A DNA stretch of 56,331 bases from Alphaproteobacteria bacterium (lineage in GTDB: Bacteria > Pseudomonadota > Alphaproteobacteria > UBA9219). Location: contig JABDFY010000014.1 of the NCBI GenBank assembly GCA_013286365.1, positions 1 to 56,331 of the forward strand, in the 5' to 3' direction. The position numbers and the translations under genes were made by a program. This document shows positions 54,129-56,331 of this stretch, one piece after another; within the stretch, counting starts at the first letter, position 1, and each line of letters starts with the position of its first letter. The notes beneath the pieces were generated by a model that made no database searches, was not told where the DNA came from, and saw only the letters and a list, made by a program, of their open reading frames with translations.

Positions 54129-56302
54129 ACTTGACCAGTTGGTACCGTAATTTTGAGGGCATCCAGCAGGGGCGAGAGGTGTTGTGAATATTTTTTCCAA
54201 CGACCAACGCTGCGACTGTAAATGGGTTGCCGCACTTGGTTGACACTTGCCGTTCGAATAGGCCGACTGCTTTGGTGGAATTTCATGCAAGCCTCGTCCC
54301 ACGGCAGGTTACAAAACGCAACCATGCGTTTAGCCTCGATTTCTAAATTTTCAACCACGGATTCATAATCCACTTCAATAAAGCGTTCAGACGAAAAAAC
54401 TTTTCGCCAGTGTTGCATAAGACCCGCGTAAGCATTGTAAAAATGTCCAAGCTCAGCCAAATCATAAGAAAAATGTTGCTCGGCAGAGAACAATTTAGTG
54501 TAACAAGATAAACAGGTATCCACGGGATCGCGACGACAATGAATGATGCGCGCCTCCGGCAAACAAAGCGCTATCATACCGGCATAGAGAAAATTGGCCG
54601 GCATTTTATCCACGACCCGATTGTTGTTACGTGCATATTTATCAGTTTCCGCGATATATGTTTTTCCAAAATAGGCGATGTCATTTGGCGATAATTCGTG
54701 AACACTATCAGGATAATTGAGCAAGCGGCCTTCGGGCGGTTTCATGGGCATCAAAAGCTGACGTAGGGTTGATAGTTCGCCGGCACCCAATACATCTGGA
54801 TGCGCCGCAAGGATCTGTTCCACCAGCGTTGTGCCGGAACGCGGCATGCCAATGATGAAAATAGGTCGTTTGGAACGAAAACCAGCTTCTTTCATACGCT
54901 CAAAAAGAGATGGCGGAAAAGACTGGGCGATAAATTCCAGCCAGCGTGTAGTTGCTTCGGCATCGTATGTAATTGTCGACCGTTTCATGCCATTGCCTTT
55001 GTTGAAATACTCAAAGGCGCGATCGGCATTACCTACATCTAGCCACGCTTTACCAAGCGCAAAGTGTAGGGCCATTTTATCAGCAAAACTTTGCACTTGG
55101 TTCGAGCTGAGCAAATTTTCCATGTGATCAATTTCATGATCGTCGCGCCGGTATGTTTTAAGATCTGACGCGTTAAATAAAACAGAAGCCGAGCGTGGAT
55201 TTATTTTAGCGGCAGCCGCAAAGGCGGCACGCGCATCATCTGGTTTATTTATTTCCATCAGGAGAAGGGCTTTGTTGGACAACCCCTGTTCGGGTATCGT
55301 TGAAACGAGACTTGCTGCCTTTTCAAACGACTCTAAGGCCTTGTCGTAGAACCCCAAGGCTTGTTGGGCTTGTCCCAACGCATTATACGCATCGCCGCTT
55401 TCCGGCATTGCCATAATGGCTTGCCGGGCAACTTCGAGCGCCTCATCAAAACGTTCGAGCTTATGAAGGGCTCCTGACTTGGCGGACAGACCTAAGGCAT
55501 TGTTAGGAGCAAACGAGAGCATAGCATTAAGCCACCGCAAGGCTTCTTCGTGGTTGTTGCGCGCGGATTCTGCGGCCGATGCATTAATGTAGGCCTCGGC
55601 AAAACGAGGATTAATCTCGATTGCTTTCTTTGCTTCTGTAACGGCTTGTTCGATATCGCCAAGTTCTTTGAGTAGATTGGATAAGTTACTGTGACCTTCA
55701 GGATAGTTGGGAATTAATTCAAGCGCTTTCATGTAATATTGTCGCGCGCGATCCAACTGCCCCAGTTTTTTTAATGTATTACCGAGATTATTATGGGCCT
55801 CAGCATAATCGGGCTTATAGGTAATGACGCGCTCAAGGCAACTCAGACTTTCTTCAAATTTTCCCTCTTCTTGCAAGAGAATACCAAGATTGTTCCAAGC
55901 CCCAACCATAGTGGGATCAAGCGCTACGGCACGCCGTGCTGCTGTTTCGCCTTCTTCAAGGAGGCCTTTGCGCCGGCACATCTCGGCTAGGTTGCTGAAA
56001 TAAGTAGCCGGCGCACGTGGTGTTCGGCAGGCACGGCGTAAATAGTCGATGGCAAGATCGAGATTTCCCCAATTGAGTGCCATAAGGCCGAGGAGATGCA
56101 GCGCTTCGCCGTTCTCGGGCCAAGTCGCAAGAACTTTCTGGCATAAAATTTCAGCTTGATTAACTTGACCGGCGTTCCAATGGCCATAGGCGGCCGCCAA
56201 CGCCTGATCAATTGTCAATCCAGGCGTTTGAACGGGTGCCGCTGTGGGCTCGTTACCCGCTGATGGGTTTACGGCCTCTTTTTTGGGTGCGCTATTGGTC
56301 AC
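54125..56302 (-). CDS. TPR-sulfotransferase fusion protein
   Basis: A 725-residue protein. Residues about 30-390 are nine or ten tetratricopeptide repeats (for example MVGAWNNLGILLQEEGKFEE, AEAHNNLGNTLKKLGQLDRA). Residues about 475-720 are a sulfotransferase domain: IFIIGMPRSGTTLVEQIL holds the phosphosulfate-binding loop for PAPS, and IIHCRRDPVDTCLSCY is the 3'-phosphate site. It may transfer sulfate to a protein or glycan bound by the repeats. The start is a GTG at 56302. The gene ends in an ATGA overlap with the TPR-GT9 gene, so they work as a pair. Confidence 0.92.
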   Translation of the reverse strand: MTNSAPKKEAVNPSAGNEPTAAPVQTPGLTIDQALAAAYGHWNAGQVNQAEILCQKVLATWPENGEALHLLGLMALNWGNLDLAIDYLRRACRTPRAPATYFSNLAEMCRRKGLLEEGETAARRAVALDPTMVGAWNNLGILLQEEGKFEESLSCLERVITYKPDYAEAHNNLGNTLKKLGQLDRARQYYMKALELIPNYPEGHSNLSNLLKELGDIEQAVTEAKKAIEINPRFAEAYINASAAESARNNHEEALRWLNAMLSFAPNNALGLSAKSGALHKLERFDEALEVARQAIMAMPESGDAYNALGQAQQALGFYDKALESFEKAASLVSTIPEQGLSNKALLLMEINKPDDARAAFAAAAKINPRSASVLFNASDLKTYRRDDHEIDHMENLLSSNQVQSFADKMALHFALGKAWLDVGNADRAFEYFNKGNGMKRSTITYDAEATTRWLEFIAQSFPPSLFERMKEAGFRSKRPIFIIGMPRSGTTLVEQILAAHPDVLGAGELSTLRQLLMPMKPPEGRLLNYPDSVHELSPNDIAYFGKTYIAETDKYARNNNRVVDKMPANFLYAGMIALCLPEARIIHCRRDPVDTCLSCYTKLFSAEQHFSYDLAELGHFYNAYAGLMQHWRKVFSSERFIEVDYESVVENLEIEAKRMVAFCNLPWDEACMKFHQSSRPIRTASVNQVRQPIYSRSVGRWKKYSQHLSPLLDALKITVPTGQV

Positions 56303-56331
56303 AGCTCAAAGTATCGTCTCGTAGAAGATGA

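Overview
The window reads as the chromosome of a Gram-negative proteobacterium of moderate GC content, most likely an alphaproteobacterium or a close relative. Supporting signs are Tad-type pilus pseudopilins, AaeXAB-type efflux with an outer membrane factor, outer-membrane porins, a two-domain indolepyruvate:ferredoxin oxidoreductase, TPR-sulfotransferases and a PEP-CTERM-like protein. The fused HisIE enzyme at the left edge is less typical of alphaproteobacteria, so I do not name a genus. Most of the window is ordinary chromosome, densely packed, with many ATGA overlaps between operon partners.

Layout. 1-3.3 kb: end of hisIE, then a TadE/TadE/TadG trio. 3.3-6.4 kb: a cold-shock protein with a long structured leader, a DEAD-box RNA helicase and cysE. 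6.3-10.9 kb: a coupled panB-bioF-bioH-bioC operon divergent from bioB. 11-19.4 kb: a DHA2 drug exporter, a glycerol-3-phosphate cytidylyltransferase/CDP-glycerol glycerophosphotransferase pair, a CopC-like protein, a membrane-fused spermidine synthase-like protein, a family 6 DNA glycosylase, ExoD and a MaoC hotdog protein. 19.4-24 kb: a four-gene FUSC/DUF1656/HlyD/TolC-type efflux operon. 24-27.6 kb: a protein with an 819-bp glutamate-rich minisatellite, followed by a peroxiredoxin-like protein that has lost its catalytic Thr and Cys. 27.6-28.7 kb: a divergent HxlR regulator and azoreductase with a palindromic operator.

28.8-36.2 kb is a decayed integrative element in a tRNA-Ser(CGA) gene. 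The 5' half of the tRNA is duplicated at the left end, where its anticodon arm has become an intrinsic terminator; the complete tRNA lies at the right end. Between them are iteron-like repeats, an HTH protein, a relaxase fragment, an unknown protein, a complete indolepyruvate:ferredoxin oxidoreductase, and a deletion scar joining the start of an AlpA-like gene to the C-terminal half of a tyrosine integrase.

36.2-47.5 kb: a GIY-YIG protein, a PEP-CTERM-like protein, and a full high-affinity K+ uptake locus on the minus strand in the order porin, 27-aa membrane peptide, kdpF, A, B, C, D, E. 47.6-48.7 kb: a CsoR-family repressor with its own G/C-tract operator inside the promoter spacer, and a NiCoT-like exporter. 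48.9-52 kb: an NRAMP transporter behind a multi-hairpin leader that hides its Shine-Dalgarno, followed by an OprB-type porin. This leader is a strong candidate for the lithium-responsive mntH-motif (Li-II) RNA class. 52-56.3 kb: a lipoprotein hydrolase, a TPR-GT9-like glycosyltransferase and a TPR-sulfotransferase.

The best candidates for something undescribed are the glutamate-repeat protein paired with a catalytically dead peroxiredoxin, the NRAMP leader RNA, and the tRNA-half-to-terminator junction of the element.
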